A stretch of DNA of 64,000 nucleotides from Massilia forsythiae (lineage in GTDB: Bacteria > Pseudomonadota > Gammaproteobacteria > Burkholderiales > Burkholderiaceae_D), in contig NZ_CP051685.1 in the NCBI RefSeq assembly GCF_012849555.1, positions 4,526,001 through 4,590,000 on the forward strand, written 5' to 3'. Positions 1-7,933 of this stretch are shown here, one piece after another. The notes beneath the pieces are model-generated. The model ran no database searches. It saw only the letters and a list, made by a program, of their open reading frames with translations, and had not been told where the DNA came from. The first letter of the stretch is position 1; each line of letters begins with the position of its first letter. Position numbers and translations under genes: made by a program.

Positions 1-655
1 GCGACGACGCGGCCGGCGCCGCCACGGCATCCGGCGCGGCCGCCGGGCCGGTGCGCGCGCCCGCCTGCGGCGCGCGTCCCAGCGCCAGCCACTGGTGCGC
101 CGGCAGTTCTTCCGGGGCCAGCGGCGTGCCGTGGCGCGCCAGGTAGTCCGGCGCCGCGCACAGCACGGTGCGCAGCTCGCACAGGCGGCGTGCGGTCCAG
201 CCGGAATCGGCCAGGCGCCCGGCGCGCACCGCGATGTCGATGCGCGCCTCGATCAGGTCGATCATGGCGTCGTCGACCAGCAGCCGCAGGCGCAGCAGCG
301 GCGCGTCGGCCAGCAGCGGCGCCAGCGCCGGCGCGATGTGGCCGGCGAAGCCGACCGGGGCGGCCACCCGCAGTTCGCCGCTGGGGGCGTCGCGCGCCAG
401 CTGTAGCGAATCGGCCGCGGCCTGGCCGGCATCGAGCAGGCGCCGGCAGTGCGGGTAGTAGCGCTCGCCGGCCTCGGTCAGCGCCAGCTTGCGCGTCGAG
501 CGGTGCAGCAGCGTGACGCCGCCGCGCGACTCCAGCGCGCGGATGGCCTGGCTGACCGCCGAGGGCGTCATCTGCAGGCGGCGCGCGGCGGCGCTCATCG
601 AGCCGGCGTCGACGGTTTCGGCGAATACCGCCATCGCTTTCAGGTCGTCCAACAT
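1..655 (-). CDS. LysR-family transcriptional regulator (C-terminus cut by window edge)
   Basis: The reading frame opens with ATG at 655 and runs off the left edge, giving about 218 residues of a protein that is normally about 300. The N-terminus (MLDDLKAMAVFAET) followed by AAARRLQMTPSAVSQAI is the winged helix-turn-helix of LysR regulators. The following residues contain the start of the effector-binding domain (GELRVAAPVGFAGHI). The gene is divergent from the oxidoreductase at 897, with 241 bp between them, so by the usual LysR arrangement it may control that gene and itself. This assignment of a target is inference; the effector is unknown. Confidence 0.88.
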   Translation of the reverse strand, partial: MLDDLKAMAVFAETVDAGSMSAAARRLQMTPSAVSQAIRALESRGGVTLLHRSTRKLALTEAGERYYPHCRRLLDAGQAAADSLQLARDAPSGELRVAAPVGFAGHIAPALAPLLADAPLLRLRLLVDDAMIDLIEARIDIAVRAGRLADSGWTARRLCELRTVLCAAPDYLARHGTPLAPEELPAHQWLALGRAPQAGARTGPAAAPDAVAAPAASS

Positions 656-896
656 CCTGGATATTGCCTTTCCATCGTTAAGCTGCGCTTCAAGCTGTTG
701 GCGATGCCAACCGGCTTATCGCATGCGTCCATCATAGCTAACATGCATGGCTCATCCATAAGAGCCGCGAACACGAGCCGCATGGCGGCGTTGCATTCGT
801 CTCGCCGTACTGGCGTGCTGTCTTCGACAATGCGTCGGTGGGCCGCGCCCCTTGCCCTGCGGCTCGTGTTAGCGGCTCCAACCATAAGGAATCACC

Positions 897-1550
897 ATGA
901 ACATCGCCCTCATCGGCGCCACCGGTTTCGTCGGCGCCGCCGTCCTGGCCGAGCTGCTCGGCCGCGGCCACCGGGTCACCGCCATCGTGCGCAACGTCGG
1001 CAAGCTGGCGCCCGCGCCGGGGCTGACGGCGCTGGCCTGCGACGTCTACGACAGCGAGCGCGTCGCCGCCGCCGTGCGCGGCCACGACGCGGTCATCTCG
1101 GCCTTCAACCCCGGCTGGGACGAGCCGGACCTGTACGCCCTGTTCCTGCGCGGCAGCGCCGCCATCGAGCGCGGCGTCGAGGCGGCCGGCGTGCGCCGCC
1201 TGCTGGTGGTCGGCGGCGCCGGCAGCCTGTTCGTGGCGCCGGGCGTGCAACTGGTCGACACGCCGCAGTTCACCGACCACGTGCCGGCCAAGGTGGTGCC
1301 GGGCGCGCGCGCCGCGCGCGATGCCCTCACGGCGCTGCGCGCCAACACTGCGCTCGACTGGGCCTTCCTCAGCCCGCCGGCGATGCTGGCGCCGGGCGCG
1401 CGCAGCGGCCGCTACCGCACGGGCGGCGACGACCTGCTGATGGATGGCACGCGGCCGGCCGGCATCTCGGTGGCCGACCTGGCGCTGGCGGCGGTCGACG
1501 AGATCGAGCAGCCGCGCCACGTGCGTGCGCGCTTCACGGTCGCGGCCTGA
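897..1550 (+). CDS. NAD(P)-dependent oxidoreductase / NAD(P)H-binding protein (NmrA-like SDR)
   Basis: A 217-residue cytoplasmic protein. It begins MNIALIGATGFVGAAV, the GxxGxxG dinucleotide-binding turn of atypical short-chain dehydrogenases. The family includes NAD(P)H-binding NmrA/YwnB-like proteins, which are often redox sensors or small reductases; it lacks an obvious YxxxK catalytic pair that would let me call a classical dehydrogenase. The start is supported by an AAGGA ribosome binding site seven bases upstream. It is divergent from the LysR gene ending the left edge and convergent with the LysR gene at 1590-2504. Its substrate cannot be read from the sequence. Confidence 0.85.
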   Translation: MNIALIGATGFVGAAVLAELLGRGHRVTAIVRNVGKLAPAPGLTALACDVYDSERVAAAVRGHDAVISAFNPGWDEPDLYALFLRGSAAIERGVEAAGVRRLLVVGGAGSLFVAPGVQLVDTPQFTDHVPAKVVPGARAARDALTALRANTALDWAFLSPPAMLAPGARSGRYRTGGDDLLMDGTRPAGISVADLALAAVDEIEQPRHVRARFTVAA

Positions 1551-1589
1551 ATGGGCGCGATCGGGGCGTAGCGCGGACGGCTATCGCGC

Positions 1590-2504
1590 TCAGGCCCGTG
1601 CGTCCTCCAGCGGCGGCCATGGCGCGCCGTCGGCCACGTGCCCGATCCAGCCCGGCGCGTGCGCGCGGTCAACCACCAGCGCCACGCTCTGGCGGCAGAA
1701 ATACGGGCAGCCGCCGATCGGGAGGATGTCCAGGCCCAGGTCGCGGATCAGGCGGTCCGGCAGGTAGGCCAGCGCCTGCCCGGTGCGCACCAGCTTGCAC
1801 AGCAGCGCCAGGTCGTCGCTGCGGTAGCGGATCGTGCGCGGGAAACGCTCGTCGTGCCAGCCGTCGCTCGACACGCCCGTTTCCAGCTGCGCGAAGGGCG
1901 GCGTCAGCAAGGCCGCGAAGTCGTGCGCGACAACGTCCTCGATCGCGGCGCCGCCGGGAAAGCGCGCCGCATGCAGGGGATGGGCGGCGCCGATGGCGAC
2001 GCGGAACTCGGTGTCGCCCAATGCGCGGCTGGCCAGGCGCGCGTCCAGCCCTTCCAGCACGCCGCCGGTGACCAGCGCCACGTCCGCGTCGCCGTTGACC
2101 AGCGCGCGCAGCGCCTGCGCCTCGCTCATCTGCTCGATGCCGACCGTGGCTTTCGGATAGGACTGCGCCACCCGCGTCGCCAGCGTTTCCGCCCAGTGCA
2201 CGTGCAGCAGCGCGGGCGCCGCGATGCGGCAGGCGAAGGCGTGCTTTTCGCCGGCGAAGTCGAACTGCACCTGGCGGGCCTGGGCCAGTAGGGCCGCGGC
2301 GCGCGGGCGCAGGCGCTCGCCATTCAGGTTCAGCCGCAACGCGCGGCCGTCGCGGTCGAACAGCGTCACCTGCAACTGCTCTTCCAGGCGCTTGAGCGAT
2401 TTCGACAGCGCGCCGGGCGTCAGGTGCAGCTGTGCTGAGGCCGCCGCCAGGCTGCCGTGGGTGGCGATGGCGAGGAAATGGCGCAGGGTTTCGAGGTCGG
2501 GCAT
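1590..2504 (-). CDS. LysR-family transcriptional regulator
   Basis: A 304-residue regulator. I place the start at the ATG at 2504 (MPDLETLRHFLAIATHGS) because it gives the standard LysR N-terminus; an upstream in-frame ATG at 2591 would add 29 residues without family resemblance. The helix-turn-helix covers about residues 1-60 (SLAAASAQLHLTPGALSKSL) and the remainder is the periplasmic-binding-like effector domain. It is divergent from the MDR-family oxidoreductase at 2609. The 104-bp gap contains an AT-rich stretch (2530-2585) suited to a shared promoter. Control of the neighbour is inferred from this layout. Confidence 0.88.
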   Translation of the reverse strand: MPDLETLRHFLAIATHGSLAAASAQLHLTPGALSKSLKRLEEQLQVTLFDRDGRALRLNLNGERLRPRAAALLAQARQVQFDFAGEKHAFACRIAAPALLHVHWAETLATRVAQSYPKATVGIEQMSEAQALRALVNGDADVALVTGGVLEGLDARLASRALGDTEFRVAIGAAHPLHAARFPGGAAIEDVVAHDFAALLTPPFAQLETGVSSDGWHDERFPRTIRYRSDDLALLCKLVRTGQALAYLPDRLIRDLGLDILPIGGCPYFCRQSVALVVDRAHAPGWIGHVADGAPWPPLEDARA

Positions 2505-2608
2505 GAGGGCGATGCGTGAATGGCGGGAAACGATTATGTCATTTTTATCGCTTTTCGGGAAAGATCGGGCGGCCGATAATTTTTCGCACATCGACCACAG
2601 GAGCGAAC

Positions 2609-3640
2609 ATGACCGCCACCACCTACACCAACCGCCAATGGATCTACGCCAGGCAGCCCACGGGCCGCGTCGGCGCCGACCATTACACCTTGCGCGAGAC
2701 GCCGATCGACGACCGTCTGGCCGAGGGCGAAGTCCTGCTGGGGGCGCGCTACCTCAGCGTCGACCCCTACATGCGCGTGCAGCAGCACACCCGCCGCACC
2801 TACGACGCGCCGCACCCGCTCGGCATCGTCCAGCAGGGCGGCGCGGTGTCGCAGGTGCTGGCTTCCAGCAGCGCGGCGCTGCGGCCCGGCGACTGGGTGC
2901 TCGGCTACAACGGCTGGCAGACCCACGACAAATGCCACGCGTCCCAGCTGCACAAGCTCGATCCGGCGGCGGCGCCGGTGACCAGCGCGCTCGGCGTGCT
3001 CGGCATGCCGGGCCGCACCGCCTGGTTCGGGCTGATGGAAGCCGGCCGGCCCCGTCCCGGCGACACGCTGGTGGTGTCGGGCGCGGCCGGCGCGGTCGGA
3101 TCGCTGGTGGCGCAGTTCGGCAAGCGCGCCGGCTGCCGCGTGATCGGCATCGCCGGCGGCCCGGCCAAGTGCGCCTGGCTGACCGGACGGCTGGGCCTGG
3201 ACGGCGCGGTCGACTACAAGGCATTCGCGAGTACCGAGGCGCTGGCGGCCGAGGTGGCGCGCCAGAGCGGTGGCGTCGACATCTATTTCGACAACGTCGG
3301 CGGCGCCGTCAGCGATGCCGTCATCCCGCTGATCAAGCTGCGCGCGCGCATCGTCGTGTGCGGCACCATCAGCCAGTACGAAGGCGGCATCGATGCGCCC
3401 GAACTGGCGCCGCGCGTGCTGCAGCACCTGCTGTTCCAGCGCGCCACCGCGCAGGGCATCCTGGCGCGCGACTTCGTGCACCGCATGGACGAACTGCGTA
3501 CGGTGGTCGCGCCCTGGGTGCGTTCCGGCGAGGTGTTCCTCGACGAGACCGTGGTGGAAGGTTTCGAGCGCCTGCCGCACGCCTTGAACATGCTGTTCGA
3601 GGGCGCCAATACCGGTAAATTGCTGGTGAAGGTGGCGTAG
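2609..3640 (+). CDS. NADP-dependent oxidoreductase, zinc-free MDR family (CurA-like)
   Basis: A 343-residue protein of the medium-chain dehydrogenase/reductase superfamily, in the group with NADP-dependent alkenal/curcumin reductases. Visible signatures are YLSVDPYMR near the N-terminus, the nucleotide-binding VSGAAGAVGSLVAQ motif in the middle and the substrate-side YFDNVGG motif. No zinc-binding cysteine set is present, as expected for this branch. The start at 2609 follows an AGGAG ribosome binding site; in-frame sequence from 2516 lacks family similarity. It probably reduces alpha,beta-unsaturated carbonyls, but the physiological substrate is unknown. Divergent from a LysR regulator that probably controls it. 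Confidence 0.88.
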   Translation: MTATTYTNRQWIYARQPTGRVGADHYTLRETPIDDRLAEGEVLLGARYLSVDPYMRVQQHTRRTYDAPHPLGIVQQGGAVSQVLASSSAALRPGDWVLGYNGWQTHDKCHASQLHKLDPAAAPVTSALGVLGMPGRTAWFGLMEAGRPRPGDTLVVSGAAGAVGSLVAQFGKRAGCRVIGIAGGPAKCAWLTGRLGLDGAVDYKAFASTEALAAEVARQSGGVDIYFDNVGGAVSDAVIPLIKLRARIVVCGTISQYEGGIDAPELAPRVLQHLLFQRATAQGILARDFVHRMDELRTVVAPWVRSGEVFLDETVVEGFERLPHALNMLFEGANTGKLLVKVA

Positions 3641-3755
3641 GCCCGCGCCGCTGCATCCCGGCGGCGCGCCCGAACGCTCACCCGCTTGAGTTTTATGCGC
3701 GCGCCGTCCGGCCGGCGCCGGCCGCGGCTACCATGCTGGAAATAGGGGAGGAAGG

Positions 3756-6458
3756 ATGCCGCGCCGATTGCTGTTCCCTGGTCCGCTGCTCGCGGGTTGG
3801 CTGTTCCTGGTGTTGCTGGCTGCATCGCTGCTCGCCGGCGCCGCGGCGCGGGCCGCCGCCGCATCGCCCGCCGCCGCGCTGCCCGCCGGCTACGCCACGT
3901 CTTGGATACGCGCCACCGGCGCCGCCGCCGACTTCCCGCTGGCGACCGGCGCCGGCGCGGCCGCGCTGCTGTCCGACCCGGCCGATGCCGCCGTGGTCGG
4001 GCACGCGCTGCGCGACCTGGCCGCCGACGTCGAGCGGGTGAGCGGACGCCGCCCGGACCTGCGCGCGTGGCATGTGGCGCCGGCGTCCGGCGTAGCGACG
4101 CCCGGTCCCGTGGTGCTGGTCGGCACGCTGGGCAAGAGCGCGCTGGCCGATGCGCTCGCGGCCGGCGGCAAGATCGACCTGTCCGGCCTGCGCGGCACAT
4201 GGGAAAGCTTCGTCATTGCCACCGTGGAGCGGCCGCTGCCCGGCGTCGAGCGCGCGCTGGCGATCGTCGGCAGCGACCCGCGCGGCACCGCCTTCGGCGT
4301 CTACGAGCTGGCGCAGGCGATCGGCGTCTCGCCCTGGCACTGGTGGGCCGACGTGGCGCCGCCGCGGCGCGACGCGCTGTACGTGGCCGCCGGCCTGCGC
4401 CGCTTCGGCCCGCCGTCGGTCAAGTACCGCGGCGTGTTCCTCAACGACGAGGATTGGGGCCTGCAGCCGTGGGCCGCGCGCACCTTCGAGCCGGAGCACG
4501 GCGGCATCGGCCCCAGGACCCATGCGCGCCTGTTCGAGCTGCTGCTGCGCCTGAAGGCGAACACGCTGTGGCCGGCCATGCACCCCGGCACCCCGGCCTT
4601 CAACGCCGACCCGGAAAACGCGCGCCTGGCCGATGAATGGGGCATCGTCATGGGCTCCTCGCACGCCGAGCCGATGTTGCGCAACAACGTGGGCGAGTGG
4701 ACCGCGCCGGCCGCCGCCTACGACTACCAGGCCAACCGGGACGGCGTGCGTGCCTATTGGGAACAGCGCGTCGCCGCCAACGGCCGCTACGAGAATCTAT
4801 ACACGGTCGGCATGCGCGGCATCCACGATTCGGCCATGCAGGGACCGAAGGACACGGCGCAGCGGGCGGCGCTGCTCGAGCGCATCTTCGACGACCAGCG
4901 CGCGCTGCTGGCGAAACACGTCGACCCGCAGGTGGCGCGGGTGCCGCAACTGTTCGTGCCGTACAAGGAAGTGCTGGCCCAGTACCGCCAGGGCTTGCGG
5001 GTGCCGGACGACGTCACCGTCATGTGGACCGACGATAACTTCGGCTACGTGCGCAACTTCACCGCGCCGGCCGAGCGCGGGCGCGCCGGCGGCTTCGGCG
5101 TCTACTATCATCTGTCCTACCTGGGCGCGCCGCTGTCCTACCTGTGGCTGGCGACGACGCCGCCGGCGCTGGTGTGGGAAGAACTACGCCGCTCATACGA
5201 TGCCGGCGCCGACCGCGTCTGGATCGTCAACGTCGGCGACCTCAAGCCGGCCGAGATCGGCACCGAATTCTTCCTGCAGCTGGCCTGGGACATCGACCGC
5301 TGGCGCGCCGACAACCTGGGCGACTACCTGCGCCATTGGGCCGCGCGCGAGTTCGGCGCGGCGCAGGCGGACGCCATCGCGGCCATCATGGCGGACTGGT
5401 ACCGCCTGAATTTCCGGCGCCGGCCGGAGCACCTGCAATGGTGGCTGCCGAAGCAAACGCCGCGCGCCGCCGCCTGGGATGCGGGCGAGGCCGACGCGCG
5501 CCTGCTGGCCTTCGCGCGCCTGCGCGAGCGGGTCGAGGCGCTGCAGCCGGCGATCCCCGCCGCCAACCGCGATGCCTGGTTCGAGCTGGTGGCCTACCCG
5601 GTGCAGGCGGCGGCGCTGGCCAACCAGCGCTTCATCGAGGGCGAGCGCTTCATGCGTGGCGAGCGCGATAGCCAGGCCGCGGCGCTGGCCGCCGACCTGC
5701 GCCTGCAGCGCCTGACGGCGTATTGGGACGGCGACCTGGCCGGCGGCAAGTGGCGCCACTTCATGCGCGAGGAGCCGGCCGACGGGCAGTGGCCGTCGTT
5801 CCGCTTGCGGCCGTGGCGCCTGCCGGCGTATGCGGATACGCCTCCGGCCGCGCCGGCAGCGGCGCAATCGGCAGCAGCGCGACCGGCACCAGCGCAATTG
5901 GCAGCGCCGATGTCGATCGAGGCCGAGCGTTTCGATCAGCGGCGCGCGGCGGGCGCCGCCGCCTGGCAGGCGGTGACGGGCCTGGGGACGAGCGGCGAGG
6001 GCGGCGTGACGCTGGTAGCCGCGCCGCCGCGCTATCCTGCATCGGCAACCGGCACCGCCTTCGCGCCCGGCGCCGCCGCCGCATCGGGCGCGCCGGCGGA
6101 TGTCGCCACGCCGCAGCAGGTCGCCCGCGATGCCGCGCGCCTCGACTACCGTGTCACCCTGGCGCGCGCCGGCAAGGTGACGCTGCGGGTCCAGCTGCTG
6201 CCGACCCATCCGAGCACGGGCGCGCTGCGTTTCGCGCTGGCGCTGGACGATGGCACGCCGAGGGTGGTGGAACTACCGAACCGGGATGGCGACGCCGTGT
6301 GGGCCCAGGGCGTGCTCGACAACAGGCGCCTGGTGCCGGTGGACCTCGGCGTGACGAGTGCCGGCGCCCACACGCTGCGCCTGTACGGTATCGATGCGGG
6401 CGTGGTAGTGGACCGGATGCTGGTGGATGTGGTGGAAGACGGCACGGTGAGCCAATGA
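3756..6458 (+). CDS. Glycoside hydrolase family 115 (xylan alpha-1,2-glucuronidase)
   Basis: A 900-residue exported enzyme with an N-terminal hydrophobic signal (about residues 8-34). GH115 enzymes remove (4-O-methyl-)glucuronic acid side chains from xylan. Family landmarks are visible in order: YRGVFLNDEDWGLQPW, ANTLWPAMHPG, VMWTDDNFGYVRNF and NVGDLKPAEIGTEFF. The length fits the four-domain GH115 fold, and a C-terminal beta-rich domain begins around residue 715 after an Ala/Pro linker. A GGGAGGAAGG Shine-Dalgarno precedes the ATG. It stands alone, followed by a REP pair. Activity on xylan is family knowledge; a related uronic-acid-capped glycan, matching the PUL at 20-30 kb, is possible. 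Confidence 0.9.
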   Translation: MPRRLLFPGPLLAGWLFLVLLAASLLAGAAARAAAASPAAALPAGYATSWIRATGAAADFPLATGAGAAALLSDPADAAVVGHALRDLAADVERVSGRRPDLRAWHVAPASGVATPGPVVLVGTLGKSALADALAAGGKIDLSGLRGTWESFVIATVERPLPGVERALAIVGSDPRGTAFGVYELAQAIGVSPWHWWADVAPPRRDALYVAAGLRRFGPPSVKYRGVFLNDEDWGLQPWAARTFEPEHGGIGPRTHARLFELLLRLKANTLWPAMHPGTPAFNADPENARLADEWGIVMGSSHAEPMLRNNVGEWTAPAAAYDYQANRDGVRAYWEQRVAANGRYENLYTVGMRGIHDSAMQGPKDTAQRAALLERIFDDQRALLAKHVDPQVARVPQLFVPYKEVLAQYRQGLRVPDDVTVMWTDDNFGYVRNFTAPAERGRAGGFGVYYHLSYLGAPLSYLWLATTPPALVWEELRRSYDAGADRVWIVNVGDLKPAEIGTEFFLQLAWDIDRWRADNLGDYLRHWAAREFGAAQADAIAAIMADWYRLNFRRRPEHLQWWLPKQTPRAAAWDAGEADARLLAFARLRERVEALQPAIPAANRDAWFELVAYPVQAAALANQRFIEGERFMRGERDSQAAALAADLRLQRLTAYWDGDLAGGKWRHFMREEPADGQWPSFRLRPWRLPAYADTPPAAPAAAQSAAARPAPAQLAAPMSIEAERFDQRRAAGAAAWQAVTGLGTSGEGGVTLVAAPPRYPASATGTAFAPGAAAASGAPADVATPQQVARDAARLDYRVTLARAGKVTLRVQLLPTHPSTGALRFALALDDGTPRVVELPNRDGDAVWAQGVLDNRRLVPVDLGVTSAGAHTLRLYGIDAGVVVDRMLVDVVEDGTVSQ

Positions 6459-6478
6459 TGCATGCATTCGATTGTTCC

Positions 6479-6603
6479 GTCGTCCCCGCGAAGGCGGGGA
6501 CCCATACTGAGCAAGAGAATTTGGTACTCAGAAGCAATCATAAAATTTCCAAAGATGGCAACTTTTGGCGCTCAGCATGGGTCCCCGCCTTCGCGGGGAC
6601 GAC
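6479..6603. repeat. Inverted pair of 27-bp REP-like elements (REPIN-like), copy 1
   Basis: Two 27-bp units face each other: 6479-6505 and its reverse complement 6577-6603. Each is itself a hairpin with CCCCGC arms (GTCCCCGCGAAGGCGGGGAC). The same unit occurs as inverted pairs at 25997-26120 and 32436-32540. The spacer between units is not conserved between loci, as in REPIN-type repeats. Lies directly 3' of the GH115 gene. Confidence 0.88.
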
Positions 6604-6762
6604 GGTTTTTAGGTCAGCAATATTATCTTCGACAGCAGTGCGCCTGCGCGGGGAGTCGTTTCAGGCAGTGCCTGGAAGTCGTTTCCGGCAGTGCTGGGAA
6701 CGACGGTCTTGAGCGCGGCGATAGTATGCTGGACAGCACCGCGCATACGTACGAACGACGCC

Positions 6763-7923
6763 TCAGAAATATTTCACCCACCCCTTGCCGCTGCTGCGCT
6801 TGTAGTGCCCGAACCAGCGCGTCGGCCAGTACAGCGCCAGCGGCAGCAGGGCCGCGATCGTCCACACCTGCCAGATGTGGGCGACGTCGGCGCGCGCCAC
6901 GCCGGCGGCGCCGGCCGCCAGCTTTTGCAGTGCCAAGAGCGCGTACAGGTGCAGCAGGTAGTAGAACAGCGGCGCGCCGCCGAACGCGGCCAGCACGCGC
7001 GCCGGCGCGGCGTCGATCCGTTCCAGCCAGGCCAGCAGCGGCAGGCCGCAGCCCAGCGTCAGCAGCAGGAAGTCGAGGGAGGGCGGGTACTTGGTGAAGT
7101 TCAGGAAGCCCATCGCCGTATGCAGCGCATCGGCCTGCGCGGTCCACGGCGCGGCTTCGCCGTACAGGTTGAAGCCGCGCAGCACCAGCAGCAGCGCCAG
7201 GCAGGCGGCGCCGATGGCGAGCAGCCGGCGCCGCCGCAGCGCCGGCGCGGTGGACGCCGCATACAGCGGGCCGGCGGCGTAGCCGAGCAGGATCACGCCG
7301 ATCCAGGCCAGCACCGGGTAGCTGACCTTGATGCGCAGCGCGCCGTCCAGCAGGAAGCCGCGCTGCTCCAGCACGGTCCAGGCGAGTTGCGCCGGGCTGC
7401 CGGGCGCGAACGACAGTCCGGACAGCGCGTTGTGGCCGCCGACGATGACGGCGCCCAGCAGCGCCAGCAGCGGCAGCGGCAGCCGGTGCAGCAGGGCCAG
7501 CGCCAGCATCGCCAGGCCGATCGCCCAGATCACCTGCAGGTAGACCACGGACGGCAGCAAGGTGCCGGTCCAGGCGAAGTTGACCGCCACGATCTCCAGC
7601 GCAATCAGCAGCAGGCCGCGCTTGACCAGGAAGCCGGTGGCGTCGCGCGGCCCGGCGGCCGGGTGCGCGTACAGCCAGGCCGACAGCCCGGTCAGGAACA
7701 CGAACATCGGCGCGCAGAAGTGCGCGGCCAGGCGCGAGAAGAACAGCGCCGGGCCGGTGGCGGCGAGGTCCATCGGATCGCTCACCTGGTGCTGCAGGAA
7801 GAAGGTCTCGCGCACGTGGTCGAGCGTCATCAGGAGCATCACCAGGCCGCGCGCGACGTCGATCGAGGCGATGCGCTTGCCGGCGACGCCCGCATGCACG
7901 GCGAGCTTGTCCAGTCGTTCCAT
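6763..7923 (-). CDS. DUF1624 / heparan-alpha-glucosaminide N-acetyltransferase-like membrane protein
   Basis: A 386-residue polytopic inner-membrane protein. The N-terminal block IASIDVARGLVMLLMTLDHVRETFF matches the HGSNAT catalytic-domain family (DUF1624), where the conserved Asp-His motif takes part in transmembrane acetyl transfer. Roughly ten hydrophobic segments follow. The start at 7923 has an AAGGAA site and lies only 10 bp downstream of the stop of the TonB receptor gene (7934-10060), so the two are probably co-transcribed. The bacterial role is poorly defined; cell-envelope sugar acetylation is a guess from the family. Confidence 0.82.
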   Translation of the reverse strand: MERLDKLAVHAGVAGKRIASIDVARGLVMLLMTLDHVRETFFLQHQVSDPMDLAATGPALFFSRLAAHFCAPMFVFLTGLSAWLYAHPAAGPRDATGFLVKRGLLLIALEIVAVNFAWTGTLLPSVVYLQVIWAIGLAMLALALLHRLPLPLLALLGAVIVGGHNALSGLSFAPGSPAQLAWTVLEQRGFLLDGALRIKVSYPVLAWIGVILLGYAAGPLYAASTAPALRRRRLLAIGAACLALLLVLRGFNLYGEAAPWTAQADALHTAMGFLNFTKYPPSLDFLLLTLGCGLPLLAWLERIDAAPARVLAAFGGAPLFYYLLHLYALLALQKLAAGAAGVARADVAHIWQVWTIAALLPLALYWPTRWFGHYKRSSGKGWVKYF

Positions 7924-7933
7924 GATGGTTCCT